The translations under genes and the position numbers were made by a program. A stretch of 64,000 nucleotides of DNA from Klebsiella aerogenes KCTC 2190. GTDB lineage: Bacteria; Pseudomonadota; Gammaproteobacteria; Enterobacterales; Enterobacteriaceae. The stretch's first letter is position 1. Each line of letters begins with the position of its first letter. The DNA lies in assembly GCF_000215745.1 (NCBI RefSeq), contig NC_015663.1, positions 2,108,001 to 2,172,000 of the forward strand, written 5' to 3'. The notes under the pieces were generated by a model, which was not told the DNA's origin, did no database searches, and saw nothing but the letters and a program-made list of their open reading frames with translations. Below, piece by piece: positions 1 to 10,123 of the stretch.

Positions 1-982
1 GCATGTATTCGCTTCGCTCAACCAGACTATCACTCGCTCCATCTATGCGCAGTCGGACATCAGCCGCTGTCGTGCAGCCACTAAAATCAAGATTATCCCC
101 CCAACCTAATAGAATATAATTATTTACAAGGCATTCATCGAAAATATAATCTTCACCGTCAAGCGTATTTCCAAGAGACATTTTCCAAATCCGTCTCCCA
201 TTCAAGGACAATGACTGGGTTGAACTACCACGCGTTTTAACTTCAGCATTCAGGCACAGCTGTTTAAAAATACCATCGACCACTTCGTAGCGAAGCGTGC
301 CCGATTTTTCATCAGTAGTCGCGCGGATCCCTTCGATAAAGTCTTCATAGGAGAAGCTCTGGTGGAAGGTGGTAAACATAATGCGCTGCTTTTCTACCAA
401 CGCCCTATAGCGTTCTTTTACCAATTCCCGTAAGCGATTACCATGATGTTCCCGTATAGCCTGTTGGTACCAGGTATCATCGGCAATTTTGACCGCCATT
501 TCAGTGGTACTGTAGGTTTTACCCGTGCCGGGTGGCCCGAAGAGAATCTGGTTTAAGGGATACATGAACGATTGCTCCTTGTTTTTGTCGTCTCTTTTTA
601 GTCCCGGTTGGGGAGTTATAGATGGTTGGCCACCCAGCAAAGCTACCAGCGCCTGTAACGCTTCAATTGATTCAACATCTGCCGCAAAACCATATTGGGA
701 CGTACCATTATCTTTCGGGTAACGGCGGTAGCTGGTGCTTTTTACTTTTTCCCAAAGGCAGTGGATACCCGCAATGCGATCAATTTCCGCTTTTAAGGTA
801 AGGGTTTCTGGCGCAAGAACTAATGGGCTCTCGTTAACTACGCCGTCCCGACCGCGTTTGACATACAGATACTTTCCATTCCCGAGCGCATGTTCAGAAG
901 CATAGCTAGGCTCGAATTTTCCAGCCTCAAGCTGGTAACCCAATTCATTCAATGCCAGGTATATCTCGAAAGAATTCAGCAT
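1..982 (-). CDS. McrB-like AAA+ restriction NTPase, 3' end outside window
   Basis: The reading frame is open from an ATG at 982 to the left edge (about 327 codons). The start has AAGGAG upstream and lies 28 bp after hsdR, so it is probably in the same transcript. Residues 1-139 are an N-terminal region I do not recognise. A Walker A motif GPPGTGKT follows at about residues 149-156, as in McrB-type AAA+ proteins. A segment with W-K-M-S and GWGD-like signatures at about 265-300 resembles the EVE/PUA-like insertions known in some McrB relatives. McrB proteins assemble as NTP-driven translocases that work with a McrC nuclease to cut modified DNA. The rest of the ATPase domain and any mcrC gene would lie to the left of the window. 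The McrB-like call is fairly sure; the target modification is unknown. Confidence 0.75.
   Translation of the reverse strand, partial: MLNSFEIYLALNELGYQLEAGKFEPSYASEHALGNGKYLYVKRGRDGVVNESPLVLAPETLTLKAEIDRIAGIHCLWEKVKSTSYRRYPKDNGTSQYGFAADVESIEALQALVALLGGQPSITPQPGLKRDDKNKEQSFMYPLNQILFGPPGTGKTYSTTEMAVKIADDTWYQQAIREHHGNRLRELVKERYRALVEKQRIMFTTFHQSFSYEDFIEGIRATTDEKSGTLRYEVVDGIFKQLCLNAEVKTRGSSTQSLSLNGRRIWKMSLGNTLDGEDYIFDECLVNNYILLGWGDNLDFSGCTTAADVRLRIDGASDSLVERSEYM
563..580 (-). promoter_or_regulatory. Internal in-frame ATG with a strong ribosome binding site inside the McrB-like gene
   Basis: AAGGAG at 575-580 is followed after 9 nt by an ATG at 563-565, in frame with the upstream start (codon 140). 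Initiation here would give a shorter protein that begins about ten residues before Walker A and lacks the N-terminal region. E. coli mcrB is known to make a short form lacking its DNA-binding domain from an internal start; that a similar form is made here is inference. Confidence 0.4.
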
Positions 983-1010
983 TTCTACACCACTCCTTGA
1001 TGAAAAAGCG

Positions 1011-4000
1011 CTAAGCCCCTTTCAACATATCAAACACCACGCGGGCAAAGCCTTTCGCTAGCTCAGGGTTAGAGAGATATTGCACCATCATCTCCTGCTG
1101 GGCGTCGTTGCTGTCCATCACGGCATCGTCAATGGCTTTCGGGAAATCACCCAGCATCGCCTGTTCACGCGTGTTGTTCGCAATCTGGGTCATCACCGCC
1201 TGGTTTTCTGACAGTTTGTCGCGCACCGCGAAGGCGTAATTGATCATGTCTTTATCGGTGAGATTATCGGTAACGAATAGCTCGTTAAGACGCGCAAGGA
1301 TATTCGACAGAAACTCTTCTTTCTTGTCCTTCGGCTTCGCCGTACCGACATCATTTCCCGGTGTGATTTTGTATTCCGCCGCATCTTCCTGTAGCTTCAG
1401 GTGCTGTTCGTGAAGTTTCGACAGGCGATAATGGCTCATCTCCACGTTGCTTAAATCAATCTCATCTTCTTCCACTCGTTGTTCATGTAGCAGTGGACGC
1501 AGGTGGCGGGCAAACAGGCTCAGTTTTTCCAGGTTCTTGTCATCGTAATCGACGATTTGCGACATAAACTCGTAAAAACGGACAAAGCTGCCGAGATCTT
1601 TCTTGAAGATATCCAGCTTACTTTTTTCTTTCTCGCAGTCCTTAAAGGTGTTTTCCGCATTGGTGATCAGTACAACATCGCCGGTTTTTTTAGTGCGTTC
1701 AAACATCTCTTTGGCCAGCACATACGCCTCAATCGCCGAGGTGTAGCGATGTTTCCAACGCTCCACCGCAGGTTTGCAAATATTGCTAATAGCCGCGTTG
1801 GATTTATTTTTGCTGAAGAACGCTTCGCAGAACTGCTCCACTTCGTTCCACAGGAAAATGCCGCTGGTACGCAGTTTTTCATAAAGTTCAAAGACCAACT
1901 GCGGATCGCTGACATCAGTCAGTTCCGCAGTCTGGTAGTACGGCTGGAAAGCTCCCAAAATATCTTCGGGTTCGTTGTAGAAATCGAGCACAAAGGTACC
2001 GGACTGCGCCTTCCCAGGATAGGTGCGGTTCAGGCGAGACAGCGTCTGTACGCACTCCACGCCGCCCAGCTTTTTATCCACATACATGGCACAGAGCTTA
2101 GGCTGGTCAAAACCGGTCTGAAATTTGTTGGCTACCAGCATCACCTGGTAATCGTCGGTATCAAATGCTTTACGCATATCCCGGCCTTTCAGGCCAGGGT
2201 TCATAGTGATCTCGGTGAATTTCTGGTTGAGCAGCGCAAGACTGTTGTGGTCATCTTCATGGAACTCCACTTCACCGGAGAAGGCCACCATCGCGCTGAT
2301 CTTGTCGTATTTTTGCTTGGCGATGTATTTATCGAACGCCAGCTTGTAACGCACTGCCGCCTTACGCGAACTGGTCACCACCATCGCTTTCGCTTGGCCA
2401 GCCAGTAAATGCATCACGTGCTTGCGGAAATGCTCAACAATCACCTTCACCTTCTGCGACACGTTATGATCGTGCAGCGAGACCCACTGGTTCAGTTTGA
2501 TTTTAGCTTTTTTGCTGTCCACTTCCCGGTCAGGATCGTCGAGCTTTTGCAGCAGCTTGTATGCCACTTTGTAGTTGGTGTAGTTCTTCAATACATCGAG
2601 AATAAAGCCTTCTTCGATGGCCTGACGCATGGAGTAAACGTGGAACGCTTCCGGCTTGTTGGTTTTTGACGCCGGTTCCTGCGGATGAGGACGACGGCCA
2701 AACAGCTCTAGCGTTTTGGCTTTCGGCGTGGCGGTAAAGGCATAATAGTTGAGGTTGTTGCTGCCTTTACGCGCGGCGACGGTGGCGTCCAGAATATCTT
2801 CTGAAGACATCTCCACATCGTCATCCGCCTCTTCGGTCATCAGCACTTCTTTCAGTTGACGCGCCGTAGAACCGCTCTGTGAGGAGTGCGCTTCATCGGC
2901 AATCACCGCGTATTTTCGCTGCTTGAGGCTGACGCTATTTTCAATCGCCTTCAGGACAAACGGGAAGGTCTGAATGGTGACGATGATAATCGGCTGCGAG
3001 TTTTCCAGCGCGCTGGCCAGCTTCTCCGATTTAGAACCATCGCCTTCTTTGTTATTGATACGTCCGACCACTCCGTCCTGATGTTCAAACTGATAGATGG
3101 TGTCCTGCAACTGGTCGTCAAGCACGGTGCGGTCCGTCACCACAATCACCGAGTGGAACTGCTTCTCGCCATTTTCGTCGTACAGGCGGGAAAGCTGATG
3201 TGCCGTCCAGGCGATAGAGTTCGATTTGCCCGACCCCGCACTGTGCTGAATCAGGTATTTATTGCCGGTCCCTTCCACCGTAGCGGCGATGATCAGTTTG
3301 TTCACCACATCCCACTGGTGATAGCGCGGGAAAATCAGGCTCTCGCTTTTGTACTTCAGGCCAATGGCGTTTTCTTTTTCGACGATTTGCAGATGCACGA
3401 AGCTCGCGAGAATTTTCAGCAGATTGTCCGGCAGCAGCACCTCATTCCACAGGTAGCTGGTGGCGTAGTCGTTGGCATCTTCCGGGATGTCGTTCCCTGC
3501 GCCGCCGTCACGGGTGCCTTTGTTAAACGGTAGGAAGAAGGTTTTATCGCCATCCAGTTTGGTCGCCATAAACACTTCGTACTGACTGACGGCAAAGTGC
3601 ACCAGAGCGCCGCGTTTAAAGGTCAGCAGCGGCTCGGGTTTATTGGTGCCTGGATCTTTCGGCAAACGCGTTTTCTTATATTGCGCAATAGCGTTTTGTA
3701 CCGTCTGCTTAAATTCAGACTTCAGTTCCAGCGTCGCTACCGGCAAGCCATTGACGAACAACACCAGGTCGATACGCCACTTCTTCGCTTTTATACCCGT
3801 TTCTTCAAATGCGGCGTTCGACGCATGCGGGCTGTAAACCAGCTCCGGCACAATACGGCAGATATTCTGTTTGTAGCGGGTCAGGGTTTCCGGGTTGAGG
3901 TTATGTTCCGGCTTAAACTGACACAGCGAAAAACGCGCATTATGGCTTTTGATACCGTGACGCAGCACGCCGAGCGTGCCGTAAGTGCGTGAAAGCATAT

Positions 4001-4255
4001 CGGTAGCGTTGATATCTGCTTTTTTCAGCTGCGCCACCAGCGCATCGAGGAAATGACGCTCGGTGTCGCCAGGATAAACCTTGGCAAACTTCTCCCACTC
4101 CTGCGGCTGCGTGGTCTGCACAAAGGTCAGTGCATCCTGGGAATACAGCGCACGTTCGCGATCGTAGCCGTCGGTTTTTCCACAAATCCAGCCTTTTGCT
4201 TCCATCTGAGCAATCATCTCATTCTGGAAAATCAGCTCTTTGGTGCTGTCCATGC

Positions 4256-4259
<4 letters not shown>
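1011..4259 (-). CDS. hsdR: Type I restriction enzyme, R (endonuclease/translocase) subunit
   Basis: This 1082-residue protein is the motor and nuclease subunit of a type I restriction-modification complex. Near the N-terminus a PD-(D/E)xK nuclease core is visible, with an Asp in RIDLVLF (about 162-168) and L-E-L-K at 177-180. The helicase part has Walker A AGSGKS at about 341-346 and a DEAH box at about 455-458. The length is usual for HsdR. The start ATG overlaps the hsdS stop by 4 bp, which indicates translational coupling. An alternative start lies two codons downstream. It would cleave unmodified DNA at a distance from the HsdS target after ATP-driven translocation. The sequence of the target site cannot be read from the protein. 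Confidence 0.95.
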
Positions 4260-5595
<1,336 letters not shown>

Positions 5596-5596
<1 letters not shown>

Positions 5597-7956
5597 CAGG
5601 AATGTACCTCCTGCAGCAGCTTCATAATCTCGGCGCTGACCGCATCCAGATCGGCATCAATCTCCTCTAGCGGGCGCGGCGGCTGATAGACATAGAAATG
5701 GCGGTTAAACGGAATCTCATAACCGACAATCCCCACCTCACCATCTTTCACATCGCGCTTATCGGCGTTGATCCATGCGTCATTTACATGCGGCAGCACT
5801 TCCGCTTTGAAGTAGTTTTCAATCAGGTCACTGGTGGAGACTGTCGGATTCAACGGCACGTTCTCGTTATCGCGCAGCTCGCCGTCCTGTTCGAACTCAA
5901 CAACCTTGCCTTTGTATTCAAACGCACCGTACAGCGGCTGAGCGGCTTCTTTCAGCACCTTTTTCACCACCGGTTCGGCATCCGGATTTTTCGTGGTGAT
6001 AGCGTCGATAAACTGCTTATTCTCTTTCGCATCCAGCTTCACGCCCGCGGTTTTGATGGCCCCTTTAAGGGTCAGCTGGAACTGGTTGAAGTCATTGCTC
6101 ACCAGCGTTTTGCCACCCGCCTGTGTACTCAATGCCGTCTGAATCTGCTGCGCTTTTTCCATTAACCCGCGTTGTGCCAGCCACAGTTTACTGTCGAGCA
6201 GATCTTTAATCTGCTTCTCTTTCAGCTCGGCAAATTCGGCTTTGATGATGGCGCGCGCTTCTGCCTCCAGTTCGGAGAAATCACCGTATGTGTCTTCCTG
6301 CCATTGGGACGCAAACTCTTCATACAGGTGTTCCATTGGCGCGTTAAACGGCTTCGGCGCAAAGCGCAGTGTCGCAATCGCCTCATCGGTCACCTGTGCG
6401 GATAACCGCAGCGGGCGCTCAATGGTCAGGCGGCGATAGCCAAAGTCGGTGCTGTTAAAGATTTTGCTGGCGAAGGTTTTCGGCGCTTCGGTTTTGGCCG
6501 TTGCTGGCTGACGACCGCGGCTGGATTTTTGCTCGGCGGCTTTTTCCAGACCCAGTTCTTCCAGGGTGGTGGCATCCACCACCTCAAAGTCACCGAAGGT
6601 CTTGGTGATCAGCTTGATATCGTCATCGCCCATCAGGTTACGCTTGGAACCCAGTGATTTACGCATCTTACCACACAGGTTGGTGCCATCAATCAGCTGC
6701 ACTTTACCTTTACGCTCAGGCGCTTTCTTGTTGGAGAGGATCCAGACGTAGGTGGCAATGCCGGTGTTGTAGAACATGTCCGTTGGCAGCGCGACAATGC
6801 CTTCCAGCAAATCGGCTTCCAGAATGTAGCGACGGATTTCGCTCTCACCGCTGCCCGCACCGCCGGTAAACAGTGGCGAACCGTTAAGGATAATCCCGAT
6901 ACGCCCGCCGTTGCTCACGGTGCCATCCACGTTGTGGTTGTCGCGCATTTTGCTGATCAGGTGCATCAGGAACAGCAGCGAGCCGTCGGATACACGCGGC
7001 AGGCCCGGGCCAAAGCGACCGTTAAAACCTTTCTGCGTATGTTCGTCGTTAATCTCGCCCTCAATCTTCTTCCAGTCCACGCCAAACGGTGGGTTAGAGA
7101 GCATATAGTCGAACTGGTCTTGCGGTAACTGGTCGTTAGAAAGGGTGTTTCCCAGCTTAATGCGGCTGACGTCCTGACCTTTGATCAGCATGTCGGCTTT
7201 ACAGATTGCGTAGGATTCCGGGTTCAGCTCCTGGCCAAAGGCACGCATCACCGCGTTAGGGTTCAGTTCGTGCACATATTCCATGCCTGAAGAGAGGAAG
7301 CCGCCGGTCCCGGCCGTCGGGTCATAAATGGTGCGGATGATACCGGGCTGCGTCAGGGCTTCATCATCTTCCATGAACACCAGCGAGGTAGTCAGACGCA
7401 CGATATCGCGTGGGGTGAAGTGCTCACCGGCGGTCTCGTTAGAGCTTTCCGCGAAACGACGGATGAGCTCTTCAAACACCAGGCCCATTTCATAGTTGGA
7501 AATCGCTTTTGGGCTAAGGTCGGTAGTGGCAAATTTCTTCACCACTTTGAACAGCAGGTTGGCATCCTCCAGCAGGCCGACAAACTCGCTGAATTTGAAG
7601 TGCTCGAAGATTTCACGTGCATCCGGTGAAAATGCCTGTACGTAGCTTTCCAGGTTGGCTTTGATGTCGTTCTGACCCATCTTGCCCAGATCCATCTTCG
7701 AGGTGTTGAAGAAGGAAAGCGTGCTTGCGCGCAGCAGAAACTTCTCTTTGGCATCTTCCGGCAGCGGGCTGGTTTTTAATTCATCATATTTCGCCACCAC
7801 CGCATCTTTGGTCTCCGCCAACACACACTCAAGACGGCGCAGCAGCGTAAAAGGCAGGATCACGCGCCCGTACTGAGACTGTTTGAAATCACCGCGTAGC
7901 AGATCGGCCACCGACCAGATAAACGCAGCCGTTTGAGAAAAGTTAGTGTTAGTCAT
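5596..7956 (-). CDS. hsdM: Type I DNA adenine methyltransferase, M subunit
   Basis: This protein of 786 residues methylates adenine in the HsdS-defined target, protecting host DNA, and also forms part of the restriction complex. The N-terminal helical HsdM domain is followed by the S-adenosylmethionine motif DPTAGTGGF at about 212-220 and the catalytic NPPF at about 288-291. A long C-terminal extension after about residue 500 makes it larger than the 500-residue E. coli K-12 type. I chose the ATG at 7956 (protein begins MTNTNFSQ) because GAGGG precedes it; a start nine codons upstream at 7983 is possible. It is the first gene of the hsdM-hsdS-hsdR-mcrB-like series, and the junctions overlap or are very short. 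Confidence 0.93.
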
Positions 7957-8160
7957 GAAGCCCTCGGAAGAGATTGCGGCCATGGAGCAAAATGCTCAGG
8001 CAAAAATTCAATTTTGGAATGCTGTACGCAAAATAATACCTGCTACAGGGACTATCGCAACTGAATCGGCAGGAGCGGTCACTACAAGCCAATCAGTAAG
8101 GCAAGCATTAATTGGGTTATTTAGCCGTCATACGCGAAGAACATGTAGGAAGACAGTAAA
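7957..8160 (-). other. Intergenic region upstream of hsdM
   Basis: About 200 bp of relatively A+T-rich DNA lie between hsdM and the terminator of the decayed gene to its right. The promoter of the restriction operon must lie here or just inside, but I could not pick convincing -35 and -10 boxes. A short open frame on the plus strand (7946-8173) has no recognisable protein features. Confidence 0.4.
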
Positions 8161-8167
8161 AATAGAA

Positions 8168-8199
8168 AAATAGCCATCTTTGCTGCTGGGTGGCTATTT
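8168..8199 (-). terminator. Hairpin terminator after the 5'-nucleotidase fragment
   Basis: A nine-base perfect stem (AAATAGCCA at 8168-8176 with TGGCTATTT at 8191-8199) is followed on the minus strand by a T-rich stretch. It separates the restriction operon from the genes to its right. Confidence 0.65.
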
Positions 8200-8210
8200 G
8201 TTGTCAATTT

Positions 8211-8654
8211 TTACAATGCTTCCTTTTTAAAAAGCTCGGAATTGCTAGCATAAGGAACCTTACCAGAAGGAACAACTTTTGCAGCAGCAACCAAATGTAC
8301 ATCCTGGTCATCAAAGAAAATATGCGGTTTAAAGGCCTTCAGGACTTTCGTTTTCTCTACACCACCAAGAAAAAAAGCCTCGTCGACATATACCCCCCAG
8401 CTTCTCAGTGTCTTAATGACGCGCATTTCTGATGGGCTGTTTCTGGCCGTCACCAGCGCGATACGGACGGGAGAATACTCAACGCGGATCGGTAGTCGTT
8501 CCTGAAGCTTGGCTATTTTTTTAAGCAGGGTGGCATAGGGGCCCTCCTCCATAGGGATATCCTGCTGCGCGTCTTCGACATTAGTGGTTAAAAAGAGATC
8601 CACCACTAGCGGGCAGGTCACCAATCCTATACCCCATAATTCCGATACAGCCAA
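8211..8654 (-). pseudogene. C-terminal remnant of a cytosolic 5'-nucleotidase-family protein
   Basis: The last ~125 residues resemble the C-terminal half of the bacterial 5'-nucleotidase family: ALVTARNSPSEMRVIKTL, an EAFFLGG segment and FFDDQ. Complete family members are about 300 residues and carry their nucleophile region in the N-terminal half, which is missing. The first dozen residues of the open frame simply read through the 3' end of the neighbouring DUF1294 gene in another frame. No normal start or ribosome binding site is seen. I read this as a 5'-truncated, inactive leftover at the border of the variable restriction island. Expression as a short protein cannot be excluded. Confidence 0.65.
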
Positions 8655-8971
8655 TATCCGCCAACCAGCACCACAACATTCAGCACGATGCTAATAATGA
8701 AATATGTTCTGAATGGCTGCTTCTGGGTTTTGTGGCGAAAACACTGCTGCCCGGCAATCGCGCCCGGCCATCCGCCGAGCAGGCCGAAGGTCAGCAGGGT
8801 GGATTCCGGGATCCGGCTCCAGGCTTTACGGGCGGCTAATTTGTCGATGCCGTAGATAAGCCAGGTCAGTACGTTCGCCAGCAGGAACCACATGGCGATG
8901 GAATGGGGCAGTAACACGCTGCCGACGGCGGCAAGGGCCAGCAGGAAGTAACAAAAATAACCGAGCTTCAT
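8627..8971 (-). CDS. DUF1294 family small membrane protein
   Basis: This 114-residue protein has hydrophobic segments at about 5-20, 24-42, 58-75 and 89-107, so it is probably an inner-membrane protein with several spans. The central motif W-L-I-Y-G-x-D-K-x-A-A-R and the following LLTFGLLGGWPGA are typical of the DUF1294 family. Some family members carry an N-terminal cold-shock domain; this one does not. The function is unknown. It overlaps the nucleotidase remnant by a few codons. Confidence 0.8.
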   Translation of the reverse strand: MKLGYFCYFLLALAAVGSVLLPHSIAMWFLLANVLTWLIYGIDKLAARKAWSRIPESTLLTFGLLGGWPGAIAGQQCFRHKTQKQPFRTYFIISIVLNVVVLVGGYWLYRNYGV

Positions 8972-9086
8972 ACGATATCAACAGCGCTTAGCGGTGGCAG
9001 AGACGGCAACTATACCTGGTTTGTTGGCTGGCGGTAAGATGCCGATTGTTAATCGCGACAGGTCGACAACTTTACCCCTCCGTTCC

Positions 9087-9899
9087 CTACCTGCAACCCA
9101 TCTCCCGCGCCAGCGTCCCCGGCAGAGTCTTTAGCGATGTAGAAACAGAGGCCGGCAGTGCCGACCACAGCGTCAAATGCGGACTGGTTCGGCGCTCAAT
9201 CTCCGCCACCGTCACCTGATGGTCGCAAAAATTAGCATCGCGCGGCGTCGCCTGGTCCAGCACAAATGCTGCGTACTGGCCGCTCTGCGGGCCGCTATCG
9301 AGGAAAATAATCTTCCAGTAGCCGCTGGGGATCTCCACGCCCGGCGCGGCGGGCAGGGTGGCGATATGCCGTTCGAACAGTGGCCCGGTAACCGCATAAA
9401 CCGCCGTCACCTCCGGGCGCTCGGCTAACGCGCGCTCCGCGTCTTCCAGCCGCGCCCATGCTCCTTGATTCAGCGCCGCTTCCTGCGGGGTGATATTCGA
9501 CAGATAGTTCAGCGCAGGCCAGTCCTCCGCGCCGCCGAGGCTCGCCAGCGGTGCCTGATGGCCGCGATCGACCGCCAGTAAGGTGTTGGCCCGGCGATAG
9601 TCGGCGGGCGCCAGGGTATCGGCTGCGGGTAAATCGGGGTCCTGCTTCCACACTCTCTCACGGTTGCTGGCCTCGCTGGCACGGGTGATTTTATACGCTA
9701 CCCAGTTGGCCAGTTTACGACTGGGGTTATTGTTCAGCGTGTAGGCCGCGCGGAAGAGCGTCTGTTGGCTGCCGCCGGTTGGGCAGCCAACTTCGCAATT
9801 ATCCACCTTTGCTGTCGCGGCATGGCAGGGTGATATCGTATTCAGGGCAGAAAGTAATAACAGCAAAAATAAACAGGGTGGAAAAGGATTCAGGTTCAT
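9087..9899 (-). CDS. Secreted DNA/RNA non-specific endonuclease (Serratia nuclease family)
   Basis: This 270-residue protein starts with a signal peptide (about residues 1-27, cleaved after CHA), so it acts in the periplasm or outside the cell. The hallmark DRGH of the His-Asn-metal nucleases is at 111-114. His114 would be the general base, and Asn144 in the NITPQ...LNQGAW region is the expected magnesium ligand. These enzymes cut single- and double-stranded DNA and RNA without sequence preference. Its four or more cysteines fit a disulfide-stabilised exported enzyme. It stands alone, with no immunity gene next to it, so a toxin role is unlikely. Confidence 0.9.
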   Translation of the reverse strand: MNLNPFPPCLFLLLLLSALNTISPCHAATAKVDNCEVGCPTGGSQQTLFRAAYTLNNNPSRKLANWVAYKITRASEASNRERVWKQDPDLPAADTLAPADYRRANTLLAVDRGHQAPLASLGGAEDWPALNYLSNITPQEAALNQGAWARLEDAERALAERPEVTAVYAVTGPLFERHIATLPAAPGVEIPSGYWKIIFLDSGPQSGQYAAFVLDQATPRDANFCDHQVTVAEIERRTSPHLTLWSALPASVSTSLKTLPGTLAREMGCR

Positions 9900-10086
9900 C
9901 GATAGCGCTCATTGAATTAAGGCCCACCTTTTCTCCGCGTGATAAATACGCAGTCAGGGTGAGCAGGAAAATCAATGAAGCTAAAGGGAATAACGTCGAG
10001 TGAAGGCCGATTGGCGCAGAGGATGAGATAATATGAGAACGGGTGAGGGTTAAATGAGGTAATTGCTTGTGGGGCTAATAATAAAA
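9900..10086. other. Intergenic region between the nuclease gene and the cus operon
   Basis: This stretch should carry the promoter of the nuclease gene, which starts at 9899 on the minus strand. No operator or small gene could be supported. Confidence 0.4.
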
Positions 10087-10115
10087 AAGCCCGCCAGTGA
10101 AATACCAACGGGCTT
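10087..10115 (-). terminator. Rho-independent terminator of the cus efflux operon
   Basis: AAGCCCG (10087-10093) and CGGGCTT (10109-10115) form a stem just after the cusA stop, and on the minus strand a run of six T residues follows. Confidence 0.8.
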
Positions 10116-10123
10116 GCCTTTAT

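Noticed and set aside
1503..2408. Long open frame on the plus strand opposite hsdR (301 codons), with further ones at 2409-2669 and 2886-3533
   Set aside because: Antisense shadows of hsdR: no ribosome binding site, no recognisable domain, and the minus-strand gene accounts for the codon pattern.
7946..8173. 75-codon plus-strand frame at the hsdM promoter region
   Set aside because: No ribosome binding site and low-complexity sequence; it covers the only room for the hsdM promoter.
9087..9899. Secreted nuclease considered as an antibacterial effector
   Set aside because: It has an ordinary signal peptide, no secretion-system domain and no adjacent immunity gene, so it fits the Serratia-type extracellular nucleases.
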